A stretch of 64,000 nucleotides of DNA from Clostridium sp. GTDB taxonomy: Bacteria; Bacillota; Clostridia; Lachnospirales; Lachnospiraceae. The stretch is taken from NCBI GenBank assembly GCA_018377235.1, contig JAGZZT010000015.1, positions 1-64,000 on the forward strand, read 5' to 3'. The translations under genes were made by a program, and so were the position numbers. Below the pieces are notes generated by a model, which was given only the letters and a program-made list of their open reading frames with translations, was not told the DNA's origin and searched no databases. Shown here piece after piece: positions 1 through 7,771 of the stretch; position 1 is the stretch's first letter, and the number at the start of each line of letters is the position of its first letter.

Positions 1-1
1 C

Positions 2-208
2 CGACATTGTTATGGGAAAAAGCTGACAGAGATGCATATCGACGACTGGATGATCGCAAGGCTTTTGGGGCATAAAACATTACAAAGTGTACATCATTAC
101 CGAAAGATTGGGAACAAGATAATGGCGGATGAAACGAGGGCAGTCAGAGAGAAAATCGATATGATTTTAATGGATGTGGTAAAGGAGTGGGATGGATATG
201 AAATATGA
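2..208 (+). CDS. Tyrosine recombinase, C-terminal fragment (runs in from the left edge)
   Basis: The first 68 codons in this frame are the catalytic C-terminus of a phage-integrase-type tyrosine recombinase. The segment RHCYGKKLTE followed by LLGHKTLQSVHHY carries the conserved late Arg-His, the LLGH box and the nucleophilic Tyr of the family. The gene begins outside the window. Its stop (206-208) lies inside the start of the next gene, so translation is probably coupled. The three DUF6262-like genes that follow point to a Tn554-type element, in which several recombinases sit next to a TnpC-like protein. Family is secure; subfamily is inferred from context. Confidence 0.85.
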   Translation, partial: RHCYGKKLTEMHIDDWMIARLLGHKTLQSVHHYRKIGNKIMADETRAVREKIDMILMDVVKEWDGYEI

Positions 209-620
209 TAAGATGATAGCCGTTAATAAAGCTGAGAGTGAACAGAAAATAAAAAAGGCGATTCGGGCAATAGATGATATGGGTGCCAGAGGACTGCCGA
301 TTTCTGTAACAGAATTGGTTCGTTGGACAGGTTTATCAAGAGGATTTTTTTATAAGAATGAGCAAGTCCGTCAGAAACTGGAGGAAGCTATTAAACAGCC
401 ACGGCGGATAGATGTACAGCAGTCATCTGAAGAAAGAAATATTGCAGGTCATAATTTTCAAGAATTGAAGAAAGATTTTAACAGCTGTCAGTCAGAGAAT
501 CAAAGGTTAAAGGTTGAAAATGAGCAGCTTCTTCAAAAGTGTAGTATACTTCAAAAAGAGGTGAACACGCTGAAGAAACGGTTGGATCGAAAGGAAATTG
601 CATTGTTAAAAAAACTATAA
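192..620 (+). CDS. DUF6262/TnpC-like mobile element protein, copy 1
   Basis: A 142-residue protein with a predicted N-terminal helix-turn-helix (about residues 38-65, TELVRWTGLSRGFFYKN) and a C-terminal coiled coil rich in Lys, Glu and Leu (about 95-142). This matches the DUF6262 family, small accessory proteins found beside Tn554-like tyrosine recombinases; Tn554 TnpC is a transposition accessory factor of similar size. The ribosome binding site AAAGGAG at 181-187 could serve ATG 192 or ATG 198; the latter would give the MKYDK start shared with copy 3. It overlaps the recombinase stop by 17 nt. DNA binding is inferred from the helix-turn-helix. Confidence 0.8.
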   Translation: MDMKYDKMIAVNKAESEQKIKKAIRAIDDMGARGLPISVTELVRWTGLSRGFFYKNEQVRQKLEEAIKQPRRIDVQQSSEERNIAGHNFQELKKDFNSCQSENQRLKVENEQLLQKCSILQKEVNTLKKRLDRKEIALLKKL

Positions 621-635
621 AGGTTGTGATTAAGG

Positions 636-1010
636 ATGAAAGCAAATAAAATCATCGAAATGAGCCAGGAAAACAGCAGGCAAAAAGTAAAACTGGCAAT
701 GGATGAAATTCAAAGAATGCGTAATGAGGGCGAAAGGATTACAGTTTCCGGATTATGCAAAAGAACAGGTTTATCTAACTCGTTTTTTTACAGAAATCCA
801 AAAATCAAAGAAGAAGTACATAAAGCTGTTGATATTCAAAATCAAAGCTATAAAATGAACATAGACGAAGTGGAACTCCTTGATGAGTATAAGGAAAAAT
901 TGTTAGCTATGAGAATCGAAATTATAAAGTTGAAAGCAGAAAATCAAAAGCTAAAATCAGAGTTAGATTTTTTGCGAATACAACAGGAAGGTGTGAGTGA
1001 TGTTAAATGA
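636..1010 (+). CDS. DUF6262/TnpC-like mobile element protein, copy 2
   Basis: A 124-residue paralogue of its two neighbours. It keeps the same plan: Lys-rich N-terminus, predicted helix-turn-helix (SGLCKRTGLSNSFFYRN, about residues 39-55) and a C-terminal coiled coil ending near residue 118. Sequence identity to copies 1 and 3 is low outside the helix-turn-helix and its FFY/YFYRN end, so the copies are old rather than a recent tandem duplication. Its TGA overlaps the next ATG (ATGA at 1007-1010), typical of translational coupling. Probably works with the recombinase in element movement (inference). Confidence 0.78.
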   Translation: MKANKIIEMSQENSRQKVKLAMDEIQRMRNEGERITVSGLCKRTGLSNSFFYRNPKIKEEVHKAVDIQNQSYKMNIDEVELLDEYKEKLLAMRIEIIKLKAENQKLKSELDFLRIQQEGVSDVK

Positions 1011-1414
1011 AGTATGATAAAATCGTAGGGCTCAAGAAACAGCAAGAAAAAGAGAATTTAGAAACTATTCAGAGAGAGATTGATGCGATGCTTCGAAGAA
1101 AGGAGCGGATATCAATTACTGCATTGGCAAAATATGCAGGGGTGGATAGGAGCTATTTTTATAGAAATTTGCAGGCCAAACAAATGGTAGAAGATGCACA
1201 ATTGAAGCAGGGAGAATGTTATAATCCTAAAAAGGCAATTTTTGATAGAGCAACTGAGGAAGTTAATAAACAGCTGAAAAGACAAATGATTTTATACAAG
1301 AGACGAATTAAAGAGCTAGAGCTGCAGATAGAATTACTAGAAGAGGAAAATCAGAATCCAAGAGCCTGCTTTTTTACTAAATTAAAAAGAAAAATAATTT
1401 ACACATCGGAGTGA
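1007..1414 (+). CDS. DUF6262/TnpC-like mobile element protein, copy 3
   Basis: A 135-residue third member of the series, starting MKYDKIVGLKKQQ, with helix-turn-helix ALAKYAGVDRSYFYRN (about residues 40-55) and a coiled coil from about 85 to 117. It overlaps copy 2 by four bases and is the last gene of the mobile element. About 50 bp after its stop the sequence becomes recognisable chromosomal flp1 pilin coding sequence, so this gene lies at the very end of the element. Confidence 0.78.
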   Translation: MKYDKIVGLKKQQEKENLETIQREIDAMLRRKERISITALAKYAGVDRSYFYRNLQAKQMVEDAQLKQGECYNPKKAIFDRATEEVNKQLKRQMILYKRRIKELELQIELLEEENQNPRACFFTKLKRKIIYTSE

Positions 1415-1428
1415 TGTGAAAGATGTGA

Positions 1429-1575
1429 AAAGTATTTTCAAGCATTCCGGGGCAGGTACTGGATTTTATGGTCGTATTAATCGGCCTTGTCATTATTTTT
1501 AAGAACCAGATTAATAAGCTTCTGGAAACAATATTCAAGCAGATTAACAGCCAGTCAAAGGAGGTATACAGTTAG
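1429..1575 (+). pseudogene. Flp1-like type IVb pilin, 5'-truncated remnant
   Basis: Reading in frame to the stop at 1573-1575 gives a hydrophobic stretch FMVVLIGLVIIFKNQIN, then LLETIFKQINSQSKEV. This is the transmembrane helix and C-terminus of the Flp1-like pilins found at the head of clostridial Tad loci. The N-terminal leader, the prepilin processing site and the conserved Glu before the helix are missing: upstream the frame meets a stop at 1426 and the sequence belongs to the mobile element. The loss of the 5' end by insertion is inferred from the junction; the fragment itself is clear. Confidence 0.7.
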
Positions 1576-3481
1576 AAAACGGAGAAAGACTGAAGCAGAA
1601 CAGATCCAGGCCAGCGTGACAGTCTTTCTGAGCATGACTTTAATCTGCATTGTTTCACTGATGTGCACTCTTCTCCAGTCAGCAAAGATGGCTGGTTCTG
1701 GCTGGTATCTGCAGACAGCATTAAATTCTTCCCTGGACTCCCTGATGAGCAAATATCATAGGGAGGCCTGGGAAATGTATCATATTTTTCTTTTGGAAAC
1801 GGATAGAGAAGAAGAACTGAAAGAAGAGATATCTGAATATCTGGAACAGTATCTTTCTTCTGACACGGTATATGGAATGAAGAAAAAGAAACTGGAAGTA
1901 GCGGATACGGCAATGGTAACTGACAATAGAGGAGAGCCGCTGGAGGAGGAAATCGTAGATTATATGAAATATGGAATCTGGACAGCGGAAGGAAACGAAA
2001 CAGATTTAGAGGAGCTGGCGGATACGATACGTTCGGCAGATGGGATTGCTGCAGTAAAAGAGGTTTACCAGATTAGCTCAGACCACGTTTTTCATCTGGA
2101 GGAGGCGTTGGAGGATATCCGCGAGTCTCTGGAAAAACAGAAAAATTATGAAGAAGAGGGGAAAAGAGAACTGGAAAACTGTCAGGGAAGAGCGTTTATT
2201 AAGACGGGAAAGAAGTTGGCTGGAGAGATGGAAAGAATGCCGGTTCTGGCAGAAAAATATGACAGGGCGGCAGCACTTTTGGAATCTGAGCTTGACGCTT
2301 CTGAACAGGAGGCAGAAAAGCAAAGGAAAAATATGGGGGAAGAGGAGTGGAAGCTTATTAAAGAACAGACAGATTCTTACCGTGCCTATACAGATAAAGA
2401 GGGGGAACGCAGAGGGGAGGTAGAGAGAATAAAGGCCCTGACAATGGAGAATAGAGGCATTGTGGATTCTGCCATAGAGATGGCGGAGGAAACACAGGAC
2501 TATATTGATTCCTGGGAAGCTGATGACGAGGATGATGAGCTGGACGAGGAGGAATTGTGGGATAATGTGCTGTCTGTGTTTAACCGCTGCAAGATTACTG
2601 AACCCTCATATCAAAGAGGAATTGCAGATAAAAAACGTCTGAATATTCTTGAAAAGATCGGGAAAATGACGTCAAAGGATCTTCTGGATTTGACGCTTCC
2701 TGAAGGAATAAAACCGTCTGTCCGAAAAATGGATATGTCAGATTTCCCTTCTGGAGGAAATGAAGGATATGAAATGGGAATCAGGACGACAAAGGCAGGA
2801 GAATTGGCAGACAGAATGTTAGTCAGCGAATATGCAGCAGCGCATTTTCTGAAGTTTCAGGTGGGAGAGGAAAGTGAAGAGGAAAACCGCCTTTGTTATG
2901 AGCAGGAATATCTTTTAAACGGAAAAAAACGGGATCGGGATAACCTTCATCAGATGGTAAAAAAGCTGATAGGAGTGAGGGAAGGAATGAACCTTCTTCA
3001 CATTTTAGGTGATAGTGAAAAGAGAAGTGAAGCAAGGCTTCTAGCAGCTTCGCTTACCGGTTCAGCTTCTGTTACTCCCATTGCAGATATTGTAGCATTT
3101 TTTATTATGGGAGTGTGGGCGTTTGCCGAATCGGTGGAGGATGTGAGAGCACTTTTGGAAGGAGAAAAGGTTCCGCTTATGAAAAACAGCAGCGACTGGA
3201 AACTGGATCTGGATGAATTGTTCCGTTTTGTGGATAAACAGGAGAAAATTCACAGTTCCGGTGGAAAAACTGGTTTAGACTATGGCCAGTATTTAAAAGG
3301 TTTTTTCCTGATTCAGAATCAGGCGCAGAGAAATGAGCGGATGCTGGATATGATACAGTATAATCTGTCCGGAAAACAGAAAAGCTTTCGTATGGGGCGG
3401 TGCGCAGTGGGAATGAATATTGAATGTACAGTGTCTGGCACTGCCTTTGATATCAGAAAAAATGCTCAGTACAGGTACTGA
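1571..3481 (+). CDS. DUF5702 family Tad-locus membrane protein, start codon uncertain
   Basis: A protein of about 636 residues with one N-terminal transmembrane helix right after ASVTVFLSM, the segment typical of DUF5702 and TadG-like proteins. A long Glu/Lys-rich extracytoplasmic region with coiled-coil stretches follows, and a second hydrophobic segment lies near ITPIADIVAFFIMGVWAF. Such proteins sit beside TadE-like pseudopilins in Lachnospiraceae. The strong ribosome binding site AAAGGAGG (1557-1564) points to codon 1571-1573, which here reads GTT, not a start codon. The in-frame alternatives are a TTG at 1487 inside the flp1 remnant and a GTG at 1616. The frame is otherwise intact. Confidence 0.75.
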   Translation, partial: VRKRRKTEAEQIQASVTVFLSMTLICIVSLMCTLLQSAKMAGSGWYLQTALNSSLDSLMSKYHREAWEMYHIFLLETDREEELKEEISEYLEQYLSSDTVYGMKKKKLEVADTAMVTDNRGEPLEEEIVDYMKYGIWTAEGNETDLEELADTIRSADGIAAVKEVYQISSDHVFHLEEALEDIRESLEKQKNYEEEGKRELENCQGRAFIKTGKKLAGEMERMPVLAEKYDRAAALLESELDASEQEAEKQRKNMGEEEWKLIKEQTDSYRAYTDKEGERRGEVERIKALTMENRGIVDSAIEMAEETQDYIDSWEADDEDDELDEEELWDNVLSVFNRCKITEPSYQRGIADKKRLNILEKIGKMTSKDLLDLTLPEGIKPSVRKMDMSDFPSGGNEGYEMGIRTTKAGELADRMLVSEYAAAHFLKFQVGEESEEENRLCYEQEYLLNGKKRDRDNLHQMVKKLIGVREGMNLLHILGDSEKRSEARLLAASLTGSASVTPIADIVAFFIMGVWAFAESVEDVRALLEGEKVPLMKNSSDWKLDLDELFRFVDKQEKIHSSGGKTGLDYGQYLKGFFLIQNQAQRNERMLDMIQYNLSGKQKSFRMGRCAVGMNIECTVSGTAFDIRKNAQYRY

Positions 3482-3504
3482 CAGTTATCAGAATTCACAC
3501 AATA

Positions 3505-3632
3505 AAAGGCCATTCTCCATGCCCCCTTCCGCTCTGAATGTTTAAAAGCCCTCTCCAGGTACATTGGCTGACAGATCAAAATTGACAATCCAGGTGTGCA
3601 GAGTACGGGAGGGGGTATGGAGAGTGGCCTTT
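3505..3632 (+). repeat. Long imperfect inverted repeat enclosing a ribosome binding site and GTG start
   Basis: Arm 3505-3536 (AAAGGCCATTCTCCATGCCC...) is nearly the reverse complement of arm 3599-3632 (...GGGTATGGAGAGTGGCCTTT), about 32-34 bp with few mismatches, separated by about 62 nt. The right arm contains the purine-rich ribosome binding site (3607-3615) and GTG start (3624) of the downstream TadE-like gene, so the transcript could fold these into a long stem and block translation. It could also be a relic of an inverted duplication. No promoter is obvious in the loop. Confidence 0.75.
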
Positions 3633-4481
3633 AAAAAGAAAAAAAGAAACAGGAAAAAGAACAGGCAGGATGCAGCTCTTACAGTGGAGGCGGCTTTCAG
3701 CCTTACATTATTTATATTTTTTTCCATTTGCATGATGATGCCTATGGAAATGTTAAGAACCAGGCAGAAAGTGCAGACAGCGCTGGAGGCAGCAGGGCGC
3801 GATTTGAGCCAGTATGGATATATTTTGTACCGTCTGGACCATGGGGACGAAGGCATACTTGAAAAAAAGGAAACTTGGACAGATGAAATTCCTGATTTTA
3901 TTGCAGGACTGACGGTGAAAACTTATCTGAAAGAAAAAATTCTGGATTTGGTGGGAGAAGAAAAATTGGAGTATTTAGTTATATCCCAGGCTGAGCTGAT
4001 GGAAGATGGAGAGAATATTAAGCTGACGGCGGAATACCGCCTGAAACTTCCTTTTTCTATTTTACGGTTAAGGGGAATTTCTGCTTTATCCCAAACTGTA
4101 AGGAGAGCCTGGATAGGAAGCGAAGGAGACCGATATTCAGAGGCAGAGAAGGAAAACAGCAGTGAAGAAATGGTATACATCGGTTCTTCCATGGGAAGGT
4201 ATCATCGTTTAAGAACCTGCCATTATATTACAAATGATTTTACAGCTGTTTCTTATGAACAGGTAGGTGAACTTCGCAATCATTCTGGAGGAAAATACTG
4301 TGCCTGCAGCGTATGCGGCAGCGAAGAAAATCAAGGAACCGTTTACATTATGCCGAATGGTTCCAGCTATCACAGCCGGACAGATTGTCCGTCTGTGGTG
4401 AGTTATGTGAGAGAAGTTCCGCTGAGCGAGGTGAAATATTTAGGCGCGTGTTCATATTGTGGAGGAGGAAGAAACGAGTGA
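3624..4481 (+). CDS. TadE-like pseudopilin with C-terminal cysteine-pair region
   Basis: About 285 residues. The N-terminus is a basic segment followed by DAALTVEAAFSLTLFIFF, the hallmark of TadE/TadG pseudopilins (Glu in the first turn of a transmembrane helix). The C-terminal 90 residues contain two similar units with a YH...C...C..C layout (RLRTCHYI...YCACSVCG and SSYHSRTDCPS...GACSYCGG), which looks like a duplicated small metal- or disulphide-stabilised module. The GTG at 3624 is preferred over earlier in-frame starts because GGGAGGGGG lies 8 nt upstream. The stop overlaps the next gene by four bases. Likely part of Tad pilus assembly at the membrane. Confidence 0.8.
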   Translation: MAFKKKKRNRKKNRQDAALTVEAAFSLTLFIFFSICMMMPMEMLRTRQKVQTALEAAGRDLSQYGYILYRLDHGDEGILEKKETWTDEIPDFIAGLTVKTYLKEKILDLVGEEKLEYLVISQAELMEDGENIKLTAEYRLKLPFSILRLRGISALSQTVRRAWIGSEGDRYSEAEKENSSEEMVYIGSSMGRYHRLRTCHYITNDFTAVSYEQVGELRNHSGGKYCACSVCGSEENQGTVYIMPNGSSYHSRTDCPSVVSYVREVPLSEVKYLGACSYCGGGRNE

Positions 4482-4954
4482 AGCTAGTATTTGCAGCTTT
4501 TTTATGCGCGTGTGCATGGGAGGACTTTAAAGAGAAAAAAATTTCAGTATTATTGTTGTGGGCGGCTGGTTCTGTGGCTGCTGCATGGATGGCAGGGTAC
4601 TATATGATACTTTTAGACTGGACTGATATGAATGAAGCGTATTTATGGCTGATTATGCGGGGAACCGCCCTTATTCCCGGCGCCGTGCTTCTTGCATTGT
4701 CAGGAATCACGAAAGGAGCAATAGGAAAAGGAGATGGACTTTTCTTTCTTGTTTCAGGGATGTATCTGGGATTTTGGGACAATATAGCTCTGTTGTTTTG
4801 CGGTCTGCTGCTTTGCAGCTTCTGGGGAATGGGTATGTTTATATGGGGAATGTTTGGAAAAAAGAAGATAAAGAATATCAGGCTTCCTTTTTTACCGTTT
4901 TTGATTCCGGCTGCCGTAATTTTGACAGCTATTCAGAGAGGAACCATTTTATAG
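4478..4954 (+). CDS. A24-family prepilin peptidase (TadV/CpaA-like)
   Basis: A 158-residue polytopic membrane protein with the two catalytic aspartates of the type IV prepilin peptidase family: the first in AWEDFKEKKIS (about residue 15), the second in the GKGDGLFF motif (about residue 86), corresponding to the family GxGD box. It would cleave leaders of Flp and TadE-type prepilins. The GTG start overlaps the previous stop (GTGA) and is preceded by GGAGGAGGA at 4461-4469. It is shorter than bifunctional PilD enzymes, as usual for CpaA/TadV. Its pilin substrate flp1 is truncated here. Confidence 0.85.
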   Translation: MKLVFAAFLCACAWEDFKEKKISVLLLWAAGSVAAAWMAGYYMILLDWTDMNEAYLWLIMRGTALIPGAVLLALSGITKGAIGKGDGLFFLVSGMYLGFWDNIALLFCGLLLCSFWGMGMFIWGMFGKKKIKNIRLPFLPFLIPAAVILTAIQRGTIL

Positions 4955-4993
4955 AATGCTGCAGCAGAAGACTGAAACAGCAGGTTTTAGGAA

Positions 4994-5464
4994 GTGGATA
5001 GATTTAGGAAAAAGAGGAAAACAGATTATATGAAAAAGCTGAAAAGAGAGCAGAGAGGAAAAGTAAAAAAGTGTTTGCCAGCCGGAGAGAAAAAGATAGA
5101 CGCAGTGATTACAGTGGAAGCATCCTTTGTGATGGCGGTTGTCCTTTTCATCTGCGGAGCGCTGATTTCACAGGGGTTTTATGTGCATGAAAGAAATACA
5201 GGAATGCTGATTCTGATGGATGCATTAGAACAGACTCAAATGGGAAGAGAGAATCCGGATGCAGCAGAAGAAAATGGGCAATGGGCCAATCGGGCACTGA
5301 ACTCTTATTATCGATGCAGCGGCTGCCATATTGAAATTGTGAGAAGAGGAAATAGTTTAACAGGCAATTTTAAATGCAGGAATGGAAAAACAGGAGGAAG
5401 TGTGCAAATGAAGCTGTTTGAGCCAGAACGCTTTTTGAGAATAGTGCGGGCAGGAGGAATATAG
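4994..5464 (+). CDS. TadE-like pseudopilin
   Basis: A 156-residue protein with a very basic N-terminus and then ITVEASFVMAVVLFICGALI, the TadE-type transmembrane segment with its conserved Glu. The remainder is a short extracytoplasmic domain with a CSGC pair near residue 110 and a further Cys near 127. The given start is a GTG close to a weak AGGAAG; an in-frame ATG at 5030 is an alternative and would still leave the whole helix. It lies 39 bp after the prepilin peptidase in the same direction, so it is probably in the same operon. Confidence 0.8.
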   Translation: MDRFRKKRKTDYMKKLKREQRGKVKKCLPAGEKKIDAVITVEASFVMAVVLFICGALISQGFYVHERNTGMLILMDALEQTQMGRENPDAAEENGQWANRALNSYYRCSGCHIEIVRRGNSLTGNFKCRNGKTGGSVQMKLFEPERFLRIVRAGGI

Positions 5465-5522
5465 AATACCAGAAGCAGCTTTAAATACAGCATAAGAAAA
5501 AGCCGTGGGGGAAGGGGAGAAA

Positions 5523-6983
5523 ATGGAAAAAGTAAAAGCTGGCTATCGCAGAGAGATGAATCATAATTACATGATTATAGAGGCTTTAAGCGCTGATCCG
5601 GAATGTTATGAGAGCAGAATGCTTTCTGGAAATACGATTGAAGGATTGTTAAAATTTCGCCAGAAGATAACAGAGACGGGACTGGAATTTTACTATGAAA
5701 TCACATCAAAACAGCCTTTGTCGAGACTTTTAGAGGGAAGGCTGATTTCTTATGAAGAAATCAGAGAAATTTTGCTTTCAGCAGCCAGAATTTTGAGCCG
5801 GACAGAAGAATTTCTCTTAAAAGAGGAGCAGATTCTTTTAGAACCAGAGTTTATCTATGTGGAGCCAGAACATTTTTCATTATTTTTCTGTATTCTTCCA
5901 GGCTACAGCAGAAGCTTTCCAGAGGCATTTACAGGTTTACTGCAGTATGTTCTGGAAAAAGTAGATCACCAGGATCACAGGAGCGTTGTGCTGGCGTATG
6001 GGCTTTACCATGAAAGTTTAAAGGAAAATTATGGGATGGAGGATCTGCTGAGATACCTTGCCAGTGTTGAAAGCGGAAAGACAGAGTGGAGGGAAAAGGG
6101 AAAAAAACAGGTAAAAAATGAGAACGGGGGAGAGAAGGAACTGGAAACAGAGCCTTTGCAGGAAGAGCTGAATGATATTTGGAAGGAACCGGAAATTCCC
6201 CGTTTTGTCAGAGATGAACCAGAAAAATTTGTTTCAGAACGGCCTTTAAGCAGAACGGAAAACCCAAGAAAGAGAAACAAGAACTCGTTTAGTATTTTAA
6301 AGACAGTCGGTTTACTTCTTTTGATGGAGTCAGTCCTTTATTTTATGCAGGGAGAAGCCGGAATCAGGAGATATGGAGCTGTTCCGGTGATTGCTGCGGC
6401 AGTAGGCTATTTGATTTTGACAATCGTGCAGATGGCCAGAGGATCAGAATCTAAGGGAGAGAATGAACTGGAGGAGAGAACAGGGCAATGCAGAAAAAAT
6501 GGGGAGGACCAGTATAAAACGCTGGAGAAAAGAGATATTTCCAGGCAGGAAAAGGCAGAAAAAGGGGAACAGGAAGAACTGGGTATCTTATTTCAATCTC
6601 TGGACGATGACATTTTACCAGAAGAATCAGTGTGGGAAGACAGGAATACACAGCTTTTAACAGGAACTTCAGAAAAAGAAAAACACTGCGCAGCCTTGGA
6701 GAGTTTGTCCAAGGACAGAAGCGATATAGAAATCCCATATGTTCCTTTTTTGATAGGAAAACATAAAGAAATGAATGACTGTATTTTAGATTATCCTACA
6801 GTCAGCCGGCTGCATTTAAGAATCGATCAGAAGGAGGAGGTTTATATCTTTACAGATATGAATTCAACTAATGGAACAATAGTAAACGGATACAAACTGG
6901 AAGCGAATGAAACGGTCAGCGTCAAGGAGGGAGACAGTATTCAGATTGCAGGATTAAGTTACAGGTTTCGGGAATTCAAATAA
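5523..6983 (+). CDS. DUF6382 / FHA-domain membrane protein of the Tad locus
   Basis: About 486 residues. The first 200 or so match the DUF6382 layout found at the end of clostridial Tad operons. A pair of hydrophobic segments (about residues 258-275 and 285-303) follows, then a charged linker. The C-terminal 85 residues form a forkhead-associated domain with the expected signatures IGKHKEMND, PTVSRLHLRI and DMNSTNGTIVNG, which bind phosphothreonine peptides. It probably links Ser/Thr kinase signalling to pilus assembly (inference). ATG 5523 has GGGGAG just upstream and is preferred to the GTG at 5505. Confidence 0.85.
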   Translation: MEKVKAGYRREMNHNYMIIEALSADPECYESRMLSGNTIEGLLKFRQKITETGLEFYYEITSKQPLSRLLEGRLISYEEIREILLSAARILSRTEEFLLKEEQILLEPEFIYVEPEHFSLFFCILPGYSRSFPEAFTGLLQYVLEKVDHQDHRSVVLAYGLYHESLKENYGMEDLLRYLASVESGKTEWREKGKKQVKNENGGEKELETEPLQEELNDIWKEPEIPRFVRDEPEKFVSERPLSRTENPRKRNKNSFSILKTVGLLLLMESVLYFMQGEAGIRRYGAVPVIAAAVGYLILTIVQMARGSESKGENELEERTGQCRKNGEDQYKTLEKRDISRQEKAEKGEQEELGILFQSLDDDILPEESVWEDRNTQLLTGTSEKEKHCAALESLSKDRSDIEIPYVPFLIGKHKEMNDCILDYPTVSRLHLRIDQKEEVYIFTDMNSTNGTIVNGYKLEANETVSVKEGDSIQIAGLSYRFREFK

Positions 6984-6999
6984 AAAGGGCTTTTTTATT
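6979..6999 (+). terminator. Short A/T hairpin after the FHA gene, weak terminator candidate
   Basis: AATAAAAAG and CTTTTTTATT form a short stem with a two-base loop directly over the stop codon, ending in a T-run. The stem is almost all A-T, so its strength is doubtful, but it lies where the Tad operon should end. Confidence 0.35.
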
Positions 7000-7114
7000 C
7001 AATCTGGAATAGACATTCAATCTATGATATAATGAGTGAAAGAGAGTCAGAAAGATATAAAAAGGTTACCAGTTAAGTATGAATGTCTGTTTATGAAAGA
7101 GGACAGAGCCTGCT

Positions 7115-7723
7115 ATGGAGCAATTAAAAAAGTTTTCATCTGTTAATACAGTGTTGATTGTCATTAATATAGTTCTTTTTCTAATTCCGGATTTTTTCGG
7201 ATTTATTGTAAGAGGGGATGCTTTATTTGAAAAGGGAACAGTTATTCCACTTCTTGTGGCAGAAAAGAGGGAATATTACAGGCTGTTTACTTCAATATTC
7301 CTCCACTTTGATATACGGCATCTGCTTAATAATATGCTGGTTCTCTTTGTATTGGGAGAAAGGCTGGAGAGTTATCTGGGACATGTAAGATACCTGGTGT
7401 TTTATATACTTTGCGGAATCGGGGCGAATCTGATTTCTCTTCAGTTTTACTTAAAATCAGGAGATCTGTTTATTATGTCGGCAGGAGCGTCAGGAGCTAT
7501 TTTTGGAGTAATAGGCGGGCTGATCTGGGTTGTTTATCAAAACAGGGGAAGCGCTGGAGATATTAGCAGCAGACAGCTGGTGCTTATGGCGGCTCTTTCC
7601 CTTTATCTTGGATTCAGCAGCACAGGAGTAAATAACGCAGCCCATGTAGGCGGTTTAGTGACAGGACTGATTCTGGGGATACCATTTTATATGTGGGCTG
7701 CCAGAGACAGAATAGATAGATGA
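7115..7723 (+). CDS. Rhomboid family intramembrane serine protease
   Basis: A 202-residue polytopic membrane protein with all rhomboid landmarks: HLLNNMLVLF (oxyanion Asn near residue 73), GASGAIFG with the nucleophile Ser126, and AHVGG with the general base His177. The length is that of a minimal six-helix bacterial rhomboid. It would cut transmembrane substrates within the membrane; the substrate cannot be told from sequence. It is followed 48 bp later by a HIT-family gene in the same direction. Confidence 0.93.
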   Translation: MEQLKKFSSVNTVLIVINIVLFLIPDFFGFIVRGDALFEKGTVIPLLVAEKREYYRLFTSIFLHFDIRHLLNNMLVLFVLGERLESYLGHVRYLVFYILCGIGANLISLQFYLKSGDLFIMSAGASGAIFGVIGGLIWVVYQNRGSAGDISSRQLVLMAALSLYLGFSSTGVNNAAHVGGLVTGLILGIPFYMWAARDRIDR

Positions 7724-7771
7724 AGCGTAAAGTAAGAAGCTTAAAAAAAGAAATAAGAAGGAGAGATTGAG

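Larger units (their letters stand above)
1..1455 (+). mobile_element. Right-hand end of a Tn554-like integrative element
   Basis: The recombinase tail plus three DUF6262-like genes form one overlapping transcription unit of lower GC than what follows. Downstream, a pilin gene lacks its 5' end. The junction must lie between the last stop (1414) and about 1468, where the pilin reading frame starts to look native. Two tandem copies of GATGTGAAA at 1413-1430 sit in this interval and resemble the hexamer core GATGTA known for Tn554 attachment sites; that resemblance is only suggestive. The other end lies outside the window. Confidence 0.6.

Noticed and set aside
1413..1431. Tandem GATGTGAAA as a proven attachment site
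   Set aside because: The resemblance to the Tn554 core is only five of six bases and the other element end is not visible, so no attachment site was annotated.
3541..3600. TTGACA at about 3583 as a promoter for the TadE-like gene
   Set aside because: No acceptable -10 lies 16-18 bp downstream; that position falls in the G-rich ribosome binding region.
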